From positions 1,182,419-1,246,418 of the forward strand of contig NZ_CP043653.1 of assembly GCF_014217685.1 (NCBI RefSeq): a stretch of 64,000 nt of DNA, read 5' to 3'. The DNA is from Glaciihabitans sp. INWT7 (GTDB lineage Bacteria > Actinomycetota > Actinomycetes > Actinomycetales > Microbacteriaceae). The notes under the pieces were generated by a model. That model did no database searches, had not been told where the DNA came from, and saw only the letters and a list, made by a program, of their open reading frames with translations. Numbering within the stretch: the first letter of the stretch is position 1; the number at the start of each line of letters is the position of its first letter. A program made the translations under genes and the position numbers. Below are positions 1-8,220 of this stretch, one piece after another.

Positions 1-794
1 AGCAGGGGAGCGGATGCCCGCCCCTCCCACCACACGAAGGCGCCGACAAGCACAGCACCTCCCACCAGGGAGCCGAGCACTTCCGCACTGTCCCATCCGG
101 CATCGTTGCCGCGGATGATGCCGTAGACCAGCCCGAGAACCCCCACACCCACGAGGGGCAGTCCGACGACATCGGCCCGAACCCGCGCGCCGAAACCGTT
201 GGGGAGTGCGAGAAGCGCGAGGGGGATGCCGATGATCCCCACGGGTACATTGATCCAGAAGATCGCCTGCCAGTTCCAGCCCTCGACGACGGCACCGCCG
301 ATGAGCGGACCGAGCGCGACGCCGAGCCCGGAGATGCCTCCCCAGATGCCGATGGCGAGCGGACGCATTCGCTCGCTCACCGAGCCGACGAGCAGGGTGA
401 GGGACAGGGGCATGAGCGCGGCGGCACCGACCCCCTGAATGGCGCGGGTGACGATGAGCATCCAGGGTTCGGTGCTGACCGCGGAGAGTGCGGAGGCGAC
501 GGTGAACAGCGCGATGCCCGCGACGAAGACGGAGCGCCGTCCGAGTCGATCTCCGAGCGCTGCGGCCATGAGCATGAAGGTGGCGAAGCTCAAGGTGTAG
601 GCATTCACGAACCATTGAAGCTCGTCGATGCCCGCATCGAGTTCGGTGCGGATGACCGGCAGTGCGCTGGTCATCACGAGGTTGTCGAGGGTCGCCATGA
701 ACATCGGGAGCGATGCGGCGACGATGGCCAGCCAGATCGGGATGCGCTTCTGCGCCGTGCGGATGGGCGGCTCGGCGGCAACGGTGATGGTCAT
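1..794 (-). CDS. MFS drug exporter, DHA2 family (N-terminal part)
   Basis: The gene runs off the left edge, so only about 264 N-terminal residues are visible. The protein begins MTITVAAEPPIRTAQKR and then shows closely spaced hydrophobic segments. Segment 1 has the ATLDNLVMTSALP signature and the loop after segment 2 carries GDRLGRR, both typical of the 14-helix DHA2 proton-driven drug exporters. A GGLGVALGPLIGG-like motif C region follows (here SGLGVALGPLIGG). The start is the ATG at 794, preceded by GGAGGA on the minus strand. It is divergent from a TetR gene and the two share a short operator region, so it is probably the TetR target. The substrate cannot be told from the sequence. Confidence 0.88.
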   Translation of the reverse strand, partial: MTITVAAEPPIRTAQKRIPIWLAIVAASLPMFMATLDNLVMTSALPVIRTELDAGIDELQWFVNAYTLSFATFMLMAAALGDRLGRRSVFVAGIALFTVASALSAVSTEPWMLIVTRAIQGVGAAALMPLSLTLLVGSVSERMRPLAIGIWGGISGLGVALGPLIGGAVVEGWNWQAIFWINVPVGIIGIPLALLALPNGFGARVRADVVGLPLVGVGVLGLVYGIIRGNDAGWDSAEVLGSLVGGAVLVGAFVWWEGRASAPL

Positions 795-840
795 GGGTCC
801 TCCGGATTAAGGCATCGGATGATTACTTAACAGGACCCTA

Positions 841-856
841 GTTATCGGCTGATAAC
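841..856. promoter_or_regulatory. TetR operator, perfect inverted repeat
   Basis: GTTATCGGCTGATAAC is a perfect 6-bp inverted repeat with a 4-bp spacer. It ends at the base before the TetR start codon and sits upstream of the divergent exporter. TAGGGT on the minus strand directly next to it is a likely -10 for the exporter. The regulator could therefore block both promoters from this one site. The assignment to the neighbouring TetR protein is inferred from position. Confidence 0.65.
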
Positions 857-1516
857 ATGTCAAGAGTGAGCTTCCCCGAGACCGAGACTGATGTGCCCCT
901 GACCAGGATGCGGGCGGGAGAGCGTCGAGAGCTCATCCTCGACGCGGCGATGCGGGTGTTCGGCGATCACGGCTATGTCGGCACCACGACCGCGGAGATC
1001 GCGCGGGCGGCCGCGGTAAGCCAGCCCTACGTGGTGAGGATGTTCGGCACAAAGGAGAAGCTCTTCGTCGAGGTGCTGCATCGCGCGCTCGACACGCTGC
1101 TCGCTGCTTTCCGGGCGGCGCTCGCCGAGGAATCCGAGGTGCCGGTGTCACGACGGATAGGCCTCGCCTACGTGGGACTCGCGGCGCATCGGGGTCTCCT
1201 GCTCTCGCTCATGCACGCTTTCGTGCTCGGCGGGGATGCCGGCGTCGGCCCGGTGGCCCGCGAGGGTTTTCTCCGCGTCTACAGTTTTCTGCGCGACGAA
1301 GCGGGCTTCACCGTCGACGAATCGCAGAACTTCCTCTCGGGTGGCATGCTGATCAATACCATGATCGGACTGCGGATGACTGACGAATTCGATCGAGACC
1401 CGAGCGCCCGAGAGCTCCTCACGGCGGCCTTCCCCGAGAAGCTCGACCTGATGCGAAGCCTCACGATCCCCGTTTCGGATCCTCCCTCCCCTTCCGCCAG
1501 GGACTCGCTCGCGTGA
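857..1516 (+). CDS. TetR/AcrR family transcriptional repressor
   Basis: 219 residues. The N-terminal helix-turn-helix is seen at about residues 20-65: ELILDAAMRVFGDHGYVGTT, then TAEIARAAAVSQPYVVRMFG and a KEKLF segment, the classic TetR DNA-binding module. The C-terminal two thirds is a variable helical ligand-binding domain. The start at 857 directly abuts the operator and has no ribosome-binding site, so the message may be leaderless. The stop codon overlaps the truB start (GTGA), so the regulator is translationally linked to truB, which is an odd partner. It probably controls the divergent exporter; the ligand is unknown. Confidence 0.9.
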   Translation: MSRVSFPETETDVPLTRMRAGERRELILDAAMRVFGDHGYVGTTTAEIARAAAVSQPYVVRMFGTKEKLFVEVLHRALDTLLAAFRAALAEESEVPVSRRIGLAYVGLAAHRGLLLSLMHAFVLGGDAGVGPVAREGFLRVYSFLRDEAGFTVDESQNFLSGGMLINTMIGLRMTDEFDRDPSARELLTAAFPEKLDLMRSLTIPVSDPPSPSARDSLA

Positions 1517-2442
1517 CCGAGGCACTCGGCCGCAGCGGCATCCTGCTCATCGACAAGCCCGCGGGAATCACCAGTCATGACGTGGTGGCGCGCACCCGAA
1601 AGCGTGCGGGGACGCGCAAGGTGGGTCACGCCGGCACTCTCGACCCGATGGCCACCGGCCTCCTCGTGCTCGGCATCAACAACTCGACCCGACTGCTCAC
1701 CTACCTGGTCGGGCTCGACAAGGAGTACTTCGCGACCATCCGTCTCGGGGCCGCGACCAACACCGACGATGCGGAGGGGGAAGAGACGGCGGTGGCTGAG
1801 CCCGAGGCGGTCGCGAGCCTCACCGAGGCGGCGATCTCCGCCGCGCTCCTGCCGCTGCGGGGGGCGATCAGCCAGGTGCCGAGCAGCGTGAGCGCCATCA
1901 GGGTCGACGGCAAACGGGCCTACAGTCTCGTGCGCGAGGGGGAGACCGTCGAGCTGGCGCCGCGCTCCGTGACCGTCTCCGCCCTCGAAGTGCTCGCCTC
2001 GCGTCGACACGAGGGCTTCTACGATCTCGATGTGAGAGTGCGCTGCAGCTCGGGCACCTACATCCGCGCGATAGCCCGAGACCTCGGTGCCGCGCTCGGC
2101 GTCGGTGGTCACCTGACCGCTCTCCGGCGAAGCATGATCGGCCCATTCAGCGTCTCGGATGCCGCGGAGCTCGAATCGCTCGATGTGGGCGCAGCACTGC
2201 TCTCGCCGGCCACCATCGCGGCCGGACTGTTCCCGGTCCTCGCGCTCGACTCCGACCAGGCGGTGGACCTCGGCCATGGAAAGCGACTCGTCGCCGATCG
2301 TCCGGAAGGTGCGCCGGGGCCCGTCGCGGCGATCGCGCCGGACGGGCGACTGGTCGGCCTGCTGGAGTTCGCCAATGGCGTCGGCAAGCCGATCGTGAAC
2401 TTTCCGCCGGACATCCTCACCGCACCGGTCGTGACGTCGTGA
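1513..2442 (+). CDS. truB: tRNA pseudouridine(55) synthase TruB
   Basis: 309 residues, the usual length for the actinobacterial enzyme. It converts U55 of the T-loop of tRNAs to pseudouridine. The diagnostic motif GHAGTLDPMATGLL is at about 38-51, with D44 as the catalytic aspartate. The N-terminal GILLIDKPAGITSHDVV and the RCSSGTYIRAIARDLG segment of the catalytic domain are also present. The C-terminal 70 residues are the actinobacterial extension. The GTG start overlaps the TetR stop by four bases, and the stop overlaps the next gene in the same way, so translation is probably coupled. ribF lies two genes downstream, as is common in bacteria. Confidence 0.96.
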   Translation: MTEALGRSGILLIDKPAGITSHDVVARTRKRAGTRKVGHAGTLDPMATGLLVLGINNSTRLLTYLVGLDKEYFATIRLGAATNTDDAEGEETAVAEPEAVASLTEAAISAALLPLRGAISQVPSSVSAIRVDGKRAYSLVREGETVELAPRSVTVSALEVLASRRHEGFYDLDVRVRCSSGTYIRAIARDLGAALGVGGHLTALRRSMIGPFSVSDAAELESLDVGAALLSPATIAAGLFPVLALDSDQAVDLGHGKRLVADRPEGAPGPVAAIAPDGRLVGLLEFANGVGKPIVNFPPDILTAPVVTS

Positions 2443-2807
2443 TCGAGTGGTTCACCTGGGTGCAGGTGTGGATCGCCATCGCCGCCGGCCTGTTCTGCCT
2501 CGCGCTCGGCCTTCTCGGCCGACAGCCCAATGACTACTCGCTCGGCGCGACAGCGCTCGTGGAGCTGCTCCTCGTCGCCCAGCTGGTGGTGGCGATCGTG
2601 GTCCCCTTCGTCGGCAATCCGCCGCGCGGCAGCCTGCCGGAGTTCTACATCTATCTGGTTTCGGCCCTCCTGCTGCCCCCTCTCGCCGCATTCTGGGCGC
2701 TGCTGGAGCGCAATCGCTGGGCGACCGTCGTGCTCGGCGTCGTCTGCCTCGCCGTCGCTGTGATGGTCTATCGCATGTATCAAATCTGGGTCTTCCAGGT
2801 GGCCTAA
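2439..2807 (+). CDS. small four-helix membrane protein
   Basis: 122 residues with hydrophobic segments at about 7-27, 37-58, 69-89 and 96-116. The short polar loops include a GRQPNDYS stretch after the first helix. No catalytic motif is visible. Proteins of this size and layout are regularly found between truB and ribF in Microbacteriaceae, but I do not know a function. The GTG start overlaps the truB stop (GTGA), so it is translated with truB. The gene ends about 10 bases before the next membrane protein. Confidence 0.78.
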   Translation: MIEWFTWVQVWIAIAAGLFCLALGLLGRQPNDYSLGATALVELLLVAQLVVAIVVPFVGNPPRGSLPEFYIYLVSALLLPPLAAFWALLERNRWATVVLGVVCLAVAVMVYRMYQIWVFQVA

Positions 2808-2810
2808 TCT
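2805..2810 (+). promoter_or_regulatory. -10 element for a leaderless transcript
   Basis: TAATCT lies exactly seven bases before the ATG at 2818 and overlaps the stop codon of the upstream gene. This spacing places the transcription start at or next to the A of ATG. It suggests that the following membrane-protein gene and ribF have an internal promoter. Confidence 0.45.
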
Positions 2811-2817
2811 TGAAGTG

Positions 2818-3285
2818 ATGTCTGCCAACTCCTCTCCCCGCCCGGCGCGGACCAGATCACTCGGAATCGGGCGGGTGCTCGTGGCCGTCTACGGAATCCT
2901 CGCTCTCGCCGCGACGGGTCGCTCGGTGTTCCAGATCATCGACCGCTTCGCCGAGGCACCGCTCGCGTTCTCGCTCTCGGCGCTCTCGGCGGTCGTGTAC
3001 ATCGTCGCGACGGTCGCGCTCGTCGCCCCGGGAGCCGCGTGGTACCGGGTCGCGCGCCTCACCATCGGGTTCGAGCTCGTCGGAGTGCTGGTGGTCGGCA
3101 CCATCAGCCTCGTCGCTCCCGGGCTGCTCGGCCTGCACAGCATCAATCCCTTCGGTCGGGAGGCCACGGTCTGGTCGGCCTACGGACTCGGCTATCTGCT
3201 CATCCCGCTCGTACTCCCGGTGCTCGGCCTGCTCTATCTGCGCGCCCGGCGCCCCACCGCCGTCGAGGCGGATGTGCCGGCATGA
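2818..3285 (+). CDS. four-helix membrane protein upstream of ribF
   Basis: 155 residues from the ATG at 2818. A basic N-terminus (RPARTRSLGIGR) is followed by four hydrophobic segments near residues 18-38, 50-70, 84-106 and 121-142, and a basic C-terminal tail. An in-frame GTG three bases earlier (2815) is less likely, because TAATCT with seven-base spacing points to 2818. No enzymatic motif is seen. The last codons overlap the ribF start (ATGA), so the two are translationally coupled. The function is unknown. Confidence 0.78.
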   Translation: MSANSSPRPARTRSLGIGRVLVAVYGILALAATGRSVFQIIDRFAEAPLAFSLSALSAVVYIVATVALVAPGAAWYRVARLTIGFELVGVLVVGTISLVAPGLLGLHSINPFGREATVWSAYGLGYLLIPLVLPVLGLLYLRARRPTAVEADVPA

Positions 3286-4247
3286 AGTTCTTCGCATCCC
3301 TCGCCGAGGTTCCTGCCGACTTCGGGCCTTCCGCCGTCACCATCGGAAAGTTCGACGGGGTCCACTCCGGGCACCGGAGCGTGATCGCACGGCTGCGTCT
3401 CGAAGCCGCCGAGGCGGGACTCGTCTCGACGGTGCTCACCTTCGACCGGCATCCGCTCGCTCTGTTGAGCCCGGATGCCCGCCCCGAGAGTCTCACGAGC
3501 AACGAACAGAAGCGTGAGGTTCTGGAGACCACCGGCATCGACGCCGTCGTCATGATCGAATTCACCCACGACTTCAGCGTGCAGGAGCCCCAGGACTTCG
3601 TGACGGATGTGCTGGTCGGCACCCTTCACGCGAAGCTGGTGTTCATCGGTCCCGACTTCAAATTCGGACACCGTGGACTCGGCAGCATCGAATTGCTCGA
3701 GCGGCTCGGTCTCGAGTACGGATTCGAGGTGCGGATGATCGAGGCAGTGCGTCCCCTCGGTGACCGGGTGATCTCGTCCACCTGGATTCGCGACCTGCTC
3801 GCCGAAGGCCGGGTCGCCGAGGCGGCGTCCCTGCTCGAGCGGTTGCCGACCGTGCGCGGGATCGTGGTGCCGGGGGAGCGCCGAGGTCGCGAGCTCGGAT
3901 ACCCGACCGCCAATCTCGCCCGAGCCGTCGAGGGCTACGTGCCGGCAGACGGGGTGTATGCCGCCTACGCGACTGTCGACGGGCGCACCATGCCGGCCGC
4001 GGTTTCCATCGGCAACAATCCGACCTTCGTCGGGGTGCCCGACAAACAGATCGAGGCACACCTGCTCGACGAAGATCTCGATCTCTACGGCAAGACCGTG
4101 GAGATCGCCTTCGTCGAATACATCCGCGGCATGGAGAAGTTCGCCAGCGTGGAGGAGCTCGTCACCCAGATGACCCATGACGAGGCCCGGGTGCGCCAGT
4201 TGCTCGGGATGCCGGAGCGCACGACTCCGATCGGGCCGACAACCTAG
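3282..4247 (+). CDS. ribF: bifunctional riboflavin kinase / FAD synthetase RibF
   Basis: 321 residues, normal for the family. It phosphorylates riboflavin to FMN and adenylylates FMN to FAD in the cytoplasm. The N-terminal nucleotidyltransferase domain shows GKFDGVHSGH at 22-31 and SSTWIR at 165-170. The C-terminal riboflavin kinase domain has GRELGYPTANL, with the PTAN substrate and metal loop at 208-211. The start ATG overlaps the preceding stop. In many actinobacteria rpsO and pnp follow ribF directly. Here a ROK kinase on the opposite strand follows, and rpsO is about 58 kb away. Confidence 0.96.
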   Translation: MKFFASLAEVPADFGPSAVTIGKFDGVHSGHRSVIARLRLEAAEAGLVSTVLTFDRHPLALLSPDARPESLTSNEQKREVLETTGIDAVVMIEFTHDFSVQEPQDFVTDVLVGTLHAKLVFIGPDFKFGHRGLGSIELLERLGLEYGFEVRMIEAVRPLGDRVISSTWIRDLLAEGRVAEAASLLERLPTVRGIVVPGERRGRELGYPTANLARAVEGYVPADGVYAAYATVDGRTMPAAVSIGNNPTFVGVPDKQIEAHLLDEDLDLYGKTVEIAFVEYIRGMEKFASVEELVTQMTHDEARVRQLLGMPERTTPIGPTT

Positions 4248-4275
4248 GGATCCGACGCCGGCCGTGGGGAATCGG

Positions 4276-5208
4276 TCAGCCGACGACCTCGGGGCGGTGC
4301 ACGAGCGCTGCGGCCCCGATGAGCGGACCGTCGCTCGACAGCCCGGAAGGCACGACCTTCACCTTCGTCACGAAGCCGAACTGCCAGCGGGTCGCGATGG
4401 CGGTGCGCATGTGGTCGAACAGCACCGGCGTCACCTGCGAGAAGCCTCCGCCGATCGCGACGATCTCGAGGTCGACGAGGGATGTCGCGGACGCGATGAC
4501 CTGTCCGATGGCGCGGCCCGAGCGTTCGATGGCGGCGGCGGCGATCGGATCGCCGGCCCGGAAGCTCGCGCCGAGCTCCTCGCCCGTCGTGCCCGTCCAA
4601 CCCTGGCGCCGCGCCCACGCGACGGTCTTCGGACCAGAGGCGATGGCTTCGACGCATCCGATCCCGCCGCAAAGGCAGGGGTCGTCGAAGCCGGCGACCT
4701 CGACGTGGCCGATGTGGCCCGCGTTGCCGGTCGGGCCGGAGACGGTGTTGCCGTGCAGGATGAGCCCGCCGCCGATGCCGGTCGAGACGATCATCCCCAT
4801 CACGTTGTCGTAGCCGCGACCGGCGCCAACCCAGTGTTCCGCGAGCGCGATGCAGATGCCGTCCATGCGCAGAAGCACGGGCACATCGGGAAGGGCCGCC
4901 GCGACCTGGTCGCGAAGAGGATACTCGCGCCACACCCCGAGGTTGAGGGGGGAGACGCGTCCCTCGAGCTCGTTCACCGGCCCCGCGGATCCGATCCCCG
5001 CGCCAACGAGAGTCGCACCGACGGGAAGGGCCGCAGCCGCGAGACCGACGACCTCATCGACGGAGAGCGCGAGCCCCGCGGAATCCCGCTCCGCACCGGT
5101 CGGCGCCCGAAAGCGGCTGCCCGGGAGCACGACGCCATCGGGATCGACGAGGGCCGCTTCGACCTTGGTTCCCCCGACATCCACGGCGAGGGCGAAGATC
5201 GCGCTCAC
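4276..5208 (-). CDS. ROK family sugar kinase (glucokinase-like)
   Basis: 310 residues. The N-terminal ATP site FALAVDVGGTKVEAALVD is at about 4-21. The ROK metal site is complete: GHIGHVEV followed by a CLCGGIGCVE zinc motif. ROK kinases phosphorylate glucose, N-acetylglucosamine, N-acetylmannosamine or related sugars; the exact sugar is not readable here. I chose the GTG at 5208, because it gives the canonical N-terminus and overlaps the stop of the upstream membrane protein by GTGA. A longer reading would add an unrelated basic stretch. It is convergent with ribF, with a 28-bp gap and no clear terminator. Confidence 0.88.
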   Translation of the reverse strand: MSAIFALAVDVGGTKVEAALVDPDGVVLPGSRFRAPTGAERDSAGLALSVDEVVGLAAAALPVGATLVGAGIGSAGPVNELEGRVSPLNLGVWREYPLRDQVAAALPDVPVLLRMDGICIALAEHWVGAGRGYDNVMGMIVSTGIGGGLILHGNTVSGPTGNAGHIGHVEVAGFDDPCLCGGIGCVEAIASGPKTVAWARRQGWTGTTGEELGASFRAGDPIAAAAIERSGRAIGQVIASATSLVDLEIVAIGGGFSQVTPVLFDHMRTAIATRWQFGFVTKVKVVPSGLSSDGPLIGAAALVHRPEVVG

Positions 5209-5543
5209 GCGGCTACCCGCGACGCGATGAAGAGCACGAGGTAGTAGAACGCGAACATCGCCACGATGCCGACCAGCGGCCAGTAGAACGCCCACCGCCC
5301 GCGCACCTCGAAGAAGATGAACAGGGCGGTGCCGGCGAACCAGGACCCCACGGCGAGGATCTTCGTGAAGATGCCGAACACCGGAAGCAGAAACTGGTCC
5401 GCATAGAAACTCGCCAGCGCGAGCATGAAGATGAGGCCGACGAGGCTGAATGCGATCGCGACGATGATGTCGAGGATCACGGCGGGTCGCGGCCGGGATC
5501 TGCCGCTCGCGGCCGCAGGGATATTCGGCGTCTTCGTCGTCAT
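5205..5543 (-). CDS. three-helix membrane protein
   Basis: 112 residues. A polar, proline-rich N-terminus (about 20 residues) precedes hydrophobic segments at about 22-48, 53-76 and 84-108. The layout resembles small actinobacterial integral membrane proteins of unknown function. It is the first gene of a two-gene unit with the ROK kinase, sharing four bases with it. No transport or enzymatic motif is visible, so a role in sugar uptake cannot be claimed. Confidence 0.72.
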   Translation of the reverse strand: MTTKTPNIPAAASGRSRPRPAVILDIIVAIAFSLVGLIFMLALASFYADQFLLPVFGIFTKILAVGSWFAGTALFIFFEVRGRWAFYWPLVGIVAMFAFYYLVLFIASRVAA

Positions 5544-5572
5544 GGCACCAGCTTATGGGACGGCTCCCGGCG

Positions 5573-5578
5573 TAAAGT
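5573..5578 (+). promoter_or_regulatory. -10 element for a leaderless transcript
   Basis: TAAAGT is seven bases before the GTG at 5586, in the short divergent gap to the membrane-protein gene on the other strand. It fits the window-wide pattern of TANNNT followed by 6-7 bases and the start codon. Confidence 0.45.
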
Positions 5579-5585
5579 TGACGGC

Positions 5586-6101
5586 GTGCCCGCCGCCGAA
5601 CTGATCTTTCAGCGCACGATCGACCTGCCGCCGGTCATCGTCTGGGACGCCCTTGTCGACCCGGATCTGCTTGCCGGTTGGCTGGGCGAGGTGCGGATGC
5701 TCCCCGCGGCTCACGCTGATGAGACGGACACCGAAGTGCTCGCCTTCGAGCTCCGCTGGCCGGGCTCCGGAGCGGGCCAGTCGACCACGGCCACCGTGTC
5801 CGAGATCGAGGCGCCCCGGAGATTGCGGGTCGATACCGACAATCGCGGGCGGATCGAGTTCATCCTCGGCAGTATTCCCGGCGGCTTCCGCGGCTCGAGC
5901 ACCGAACTCGAACTCCGGGTCGACTCTGGCATCGAGCCCGCGTTCGCCACCGCGGTGCGCGGCGAATGGCAGACCAGTCTCGACCGACTCGAGAGGCTGC
6001 TTCACGGGCATCCGGTCGACTGGGCGAAGGTCGCCTCGCACTCTGACGGCACCACCGGAGTCGGAGGCACGACGGCCCGTTCGGTGAACTCCCCGGGCTG
6101 A
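5586..6101 (+). CDS. SRPBCC (START-like / AHSA1) domain protein
   Basis: 171 residues. The opening LIFQRTIDLPPVIVWDALVDPDLLAGWLGEV is the usual first strand and helix of the SRPBCC hydrophobic-ligand-binding fold. Later come a FELRWPG strand, VSEIEAPRRLRV, and a long C-terminal helix ending WQTSLDRLERLL. Such proteins bind lipids, polyketides or other hydrophobic molecules, or act as Aha1-like factors; nothing here decides between these. The last 20 residues are polar and probably disordered. It is a single gene, and the SorC/DeoR operators begin right after its stop. Confidence 0.8.
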   Translation: MPAAELIFQRTIDLPPVIVWDALVDPDLLAGWLGEVRMLPAAHADETDTEVLAFELRWPGSGAGQSTTATVSEIEAPRRLRVDTDNRGRIEFILGSIPGGFRGSSTELELRVDSGIEPAFATAVRGEWQTSLDRLERLLHGHPVDWAKVASHSDGTTGVGGTTARSVNSPG

Positions 6102-6106
6102 TGCGC

Positions 6107-6150
6107 TGCTCGGGTGAGCACTCGACGCAAGACCTCTGCTCACATGAGCA
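6107..6150. promoter_or_regulatory. pair of operator palindromes for the deo regulator
   Basis: Two copies of TGCTC-N4-GAGCA are present: TGCTCGGGTGAGCA at 6107-6120 and TGCTCACATGAGCA at 6137-6150. Their centres are 30 bp apart, close to three helical turns, so bound dimers would face the same side of the DNA. A reversed partial copy (GAGCA-AT-TGCTG) follows at 6146-6157. They lie upstream of the -35 of the regulator gene, at about -87 and -57, which fits either activation or cooperative autoregulation. Assignment to the adjacent SorC/DeoR-type protein is inferred. Confidence 0.7.
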
Positions 6151-6165
6151 ATTGCTGCGCAGATG

Positions 6166-6194
6166 TTGAAGGACGCTTTCCCAGGGCCTAACGT
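6166..6194 (+). promoter_or_regulatory. promoter of the deo operon
   Basis: TTGAAG at 6166-6171 and TAACGT at 6189-6194 are separated by 17 bp, a good housekeeping-sigma promoter. Transcription would start near 6201. The message carries GGGAG at 6211-6215 before the ATG at 6223. Confidence 0.6.
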
Positions 6195-6222
6195 GGGAGT
6201 CAGAGACCGACGGGAGCGCGAC

Positions 6223-7194
6223 ATGACGACATCGACAGAGATGCTCTCCGTGCGCGCCGCCGAGCTCTACTACGAGGAGAGCAAGACCCAGGACGAGATC
6301 GGCTCCCTACTCGGACTCACTCGCTGGAAGGTCGGCAGACTGCTCACCCAGGCCAGAGAACTGGGAATCGTGCGAATCGAGATCGTTCATCCCCGGGCCC
6401 GCAAACTGTCGATGGAGCGCGAGCTGCGCGATCGTTTCTCTCTGGCGGATGCCGTGGTCGTTCCGTCGCCCGCCGACGGGTCGAGCGTGGCCGATCGCGT
6501 CGCAGAAGCGGCAGCGGACTACCTGCGGGCCCTCCGGCCGGTGCCGGGCACCCTCGGAGTGAGCTGGGGACGCACGCTCGACTCGATCGCCGAACATCTC
6601 CCCGAGGGATGGGCTCGCGGCGTCGACGTCGTGCAGATCAACGGGGGCGTCAGCCTCAACCGTCGTTCGGGCACCGCCGCGTCCACCGCGGTCTCGATCG
6701 CGCGCTCCGGGGGAGGGCACGCCACCCTGCTGCCGAGCCCGGCGATCCTCGAGCATCGCGATACCCGCCTCGCCATCGAAGCCGACCGCACGGTCGCGGC
6801 GGTGCTCGAGCGAGCCGCCGGGGCAGCGGCCTATCTCTACAGTGCCGGTGTCGCCGACGCGAGCTCGGTGCTCGTGGACAGCGGCTACCTCAGCCGGGAA
6901 GACATCGCGATGCTGGTGGCCCGCGGCGCCGTCGGTGACGTCGTCGGACGCTACATCGACGGCGATGGCAACATCGTCGACCACGAACTCGACGGGCGCA
7001 CTGTGGGCGTCTCTCTCGAGCAGTTGAGGGCTGCGGCCGTCGCGATCGCCGTGATCTCGGGCGAGTCGAAGCACGCCATCGCCCGCGCTGTGGTCTCGAG
7101 TGCGCTGTGCTCCGTCCTCATCACCGACGAGGCAACGGCGCGAGCCGTGCTCGATCCGGAAGACTCCAGCACCACGATCAAGGAAAGAAGCTGA
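6223..7194 (+). CDS. SorC/DeoR-type sugar-binding transcriptional regulator
   Basis: 323 residues. The N-terminal helix-turn-helix spans about 10-50, with AAELYYEESKTQDEIGSLLG followed by LTRWKVGRLLTQARELGIV. The remainder is the SorC sugar-phosphate effector domain, with GTLGVSWGRT, VVQINGG and the conserved YLYSAGVAD-type region. In B. subtilis, DeoR of this family responds to deoxyribose 5-phosphate. The deoC gene directly downstream makes the same effector likely. I chose the ATG at 6223 because GGGAG precedes it and the helix-turn-helix then begins normally; an ATG at 6163 lies upstream of the predicted transcription start. Confidence 0.9.
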   Translation: MTTSTEMLSVRAAELYYEESKTQDEIGSLLGLTRWKVGRLLTQARELGIVRIEIVHPRARKLSMERELRDRFSLADAVVVPSPADGSSVADRVAEAAADYLRALRPVPGTLGVSWGRTLDSIAEHLPEGWARGVDVVQINGGVSLNRRSGTAASTAVSIARSGGGHATLLPSPAILEHRDTRLAIEADRTVAAVLERAAGAAAYLYSAGVADASSVLVDSGYLSREDIAMLVARGAVGDVVGRYIDGDGNIVDHELDGRTVGVSLEQLRAAAVAIAVISGESKHAIARAVVSSALCSVLITDEATARAVLDPEDSSTTIKERS

Positions 7195-7197
7195 ACC

Positions 7198-8217
7198 ATG
7201 ACGATCCACCAGGCGGCACCTCTCGTCGCCGTGCCTCTCGCGCCGGCCGAACGAGCGATCCAGCTCATCGGCGGCGACCTCACCGAGAAGAGCCTCCGGC
7301 TTCATCTCGAAGGGCTGACCGGGGTGGATGCCGTCGGCCTCGAAGCCCGCGCCGCCTCTCTCGGCACCCGGTCGATCAAGACCACCTCCAAGGCCTGGGC
7401 GCTCGACCGCATCATCGAGCTCATCGACCTCACGACGCTCGAAGGATCGGACACCCCGGGCAAGGTGCAGTCGCTCGTCGCCAAGGCGATGATCCCGGAC
7501 CCCTCCGATCTGACGACGCCGCGCGTCGCTGCGGTCTGCGTCTACGGCGACATGGTGCCCTACGCGGTCGAGGCGCTCGGGGCCGCCGGGGGTGAGGCGG
7601 GCATCCACGTCGCCGCCGTCGCCACAGCCTTCCCGAGCGGGCGCGCCTCGCTCCCGGTGAAGATCGCCGACACGAAGGATGCCGTGCGCTTCGGCGCAGA
7701 CGAGATCGACATGGTGATCGACCGAGGGGCCTTCCTCTCCGGCCGCTACGGCCTCGTCTTCGACCAGATCGTCGCGGTGAAGGAGGCCTGCCGCCGAGAG
7801 GACGGCTCCTTCGCGCACCTCAAGGTGATCCTCGAGACCGGCGAACTCACGACGTATGACAACGTGCGCCGGGTGTCCTGGCTCGCGATCCTCGCCGGAG
7901 GGGACTTCATCAAGACCTCCACCGGCAAGGTGGCTCCCGCCGCGACTCTTCCCGTCACGCTGCTGATGCTCCAGGTAGTGAACGACTGGTACCGACTCAC
8001 CGGCGAGAGGATCGGCGTCAAGCCGGCCGGAGGCATCCGCACCTCGAAGGACGCGATCAAATACCTGGTGACCGTCGCCGAGACCGTCGGCGAGGAGTGG
8101 CTGCAGCCGCACCTCTTCCGGTTCGGGGCGTCGAGCCTGCTCAACGACGTGCTGCTCCAGCGCCAGAAACTCAACTCCGGCCACTACAGCGGCCCCGACT
8201 ACGTAACGGTGGACTAG
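7198..8217 (+). CDS. deoC: deoxyribose-phosphate aldolase DeoC
   Basis: 339 residues, the long form of the enzyme. It splits 2-deoxyribose 5-phosphate into glyceraldehyde 3-phosphate and acetaldehyde. The Schiff-base lysine is K239 in GGDFIKTSTGK, and the proton-relay lysine is K275 in GVKPAGGIRT. VAAVATAFPSG and ADEIDMVID line the barrel as in the family. The gap to the regulator is three bases and to the next aldehyde dehydrogenase also three, so the four genes form one transcript. The acetaldehyde product explains the downstream dehydrogenase. Confidence 0.96.
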   Translation: MTIHQAAPLVAVPLAPAERAIQLIGGDLTEKSLRLHLEGLTGVDAVGLEARAASLGTRSIKTTSKAWALDRIIELIDLTTLEGSDTPGKVQSLVAKAMIPDPSDLTTPRVAAVCVYGDMVPYAVEALGAAGGEAGIHVAAVATAFPSGRASLPVKIADTKDAVRFGADEIDMVIDRGAFLSGRYGLVFDQIVAVKEACRREDGSFAHLKVILETGELTTYDNVRRVSWLAILAGGDFIKTSTGKVAPAATLPVTLLMLQVVNDWYRLTGERIGVKPAGGIRTSKDAIKYLVTVAETVGEEWLQPHLFRFGASSLLNDVLLQRQKLNSGHYSGPDYVTVD

Positions 8218-8220
8218 AAC

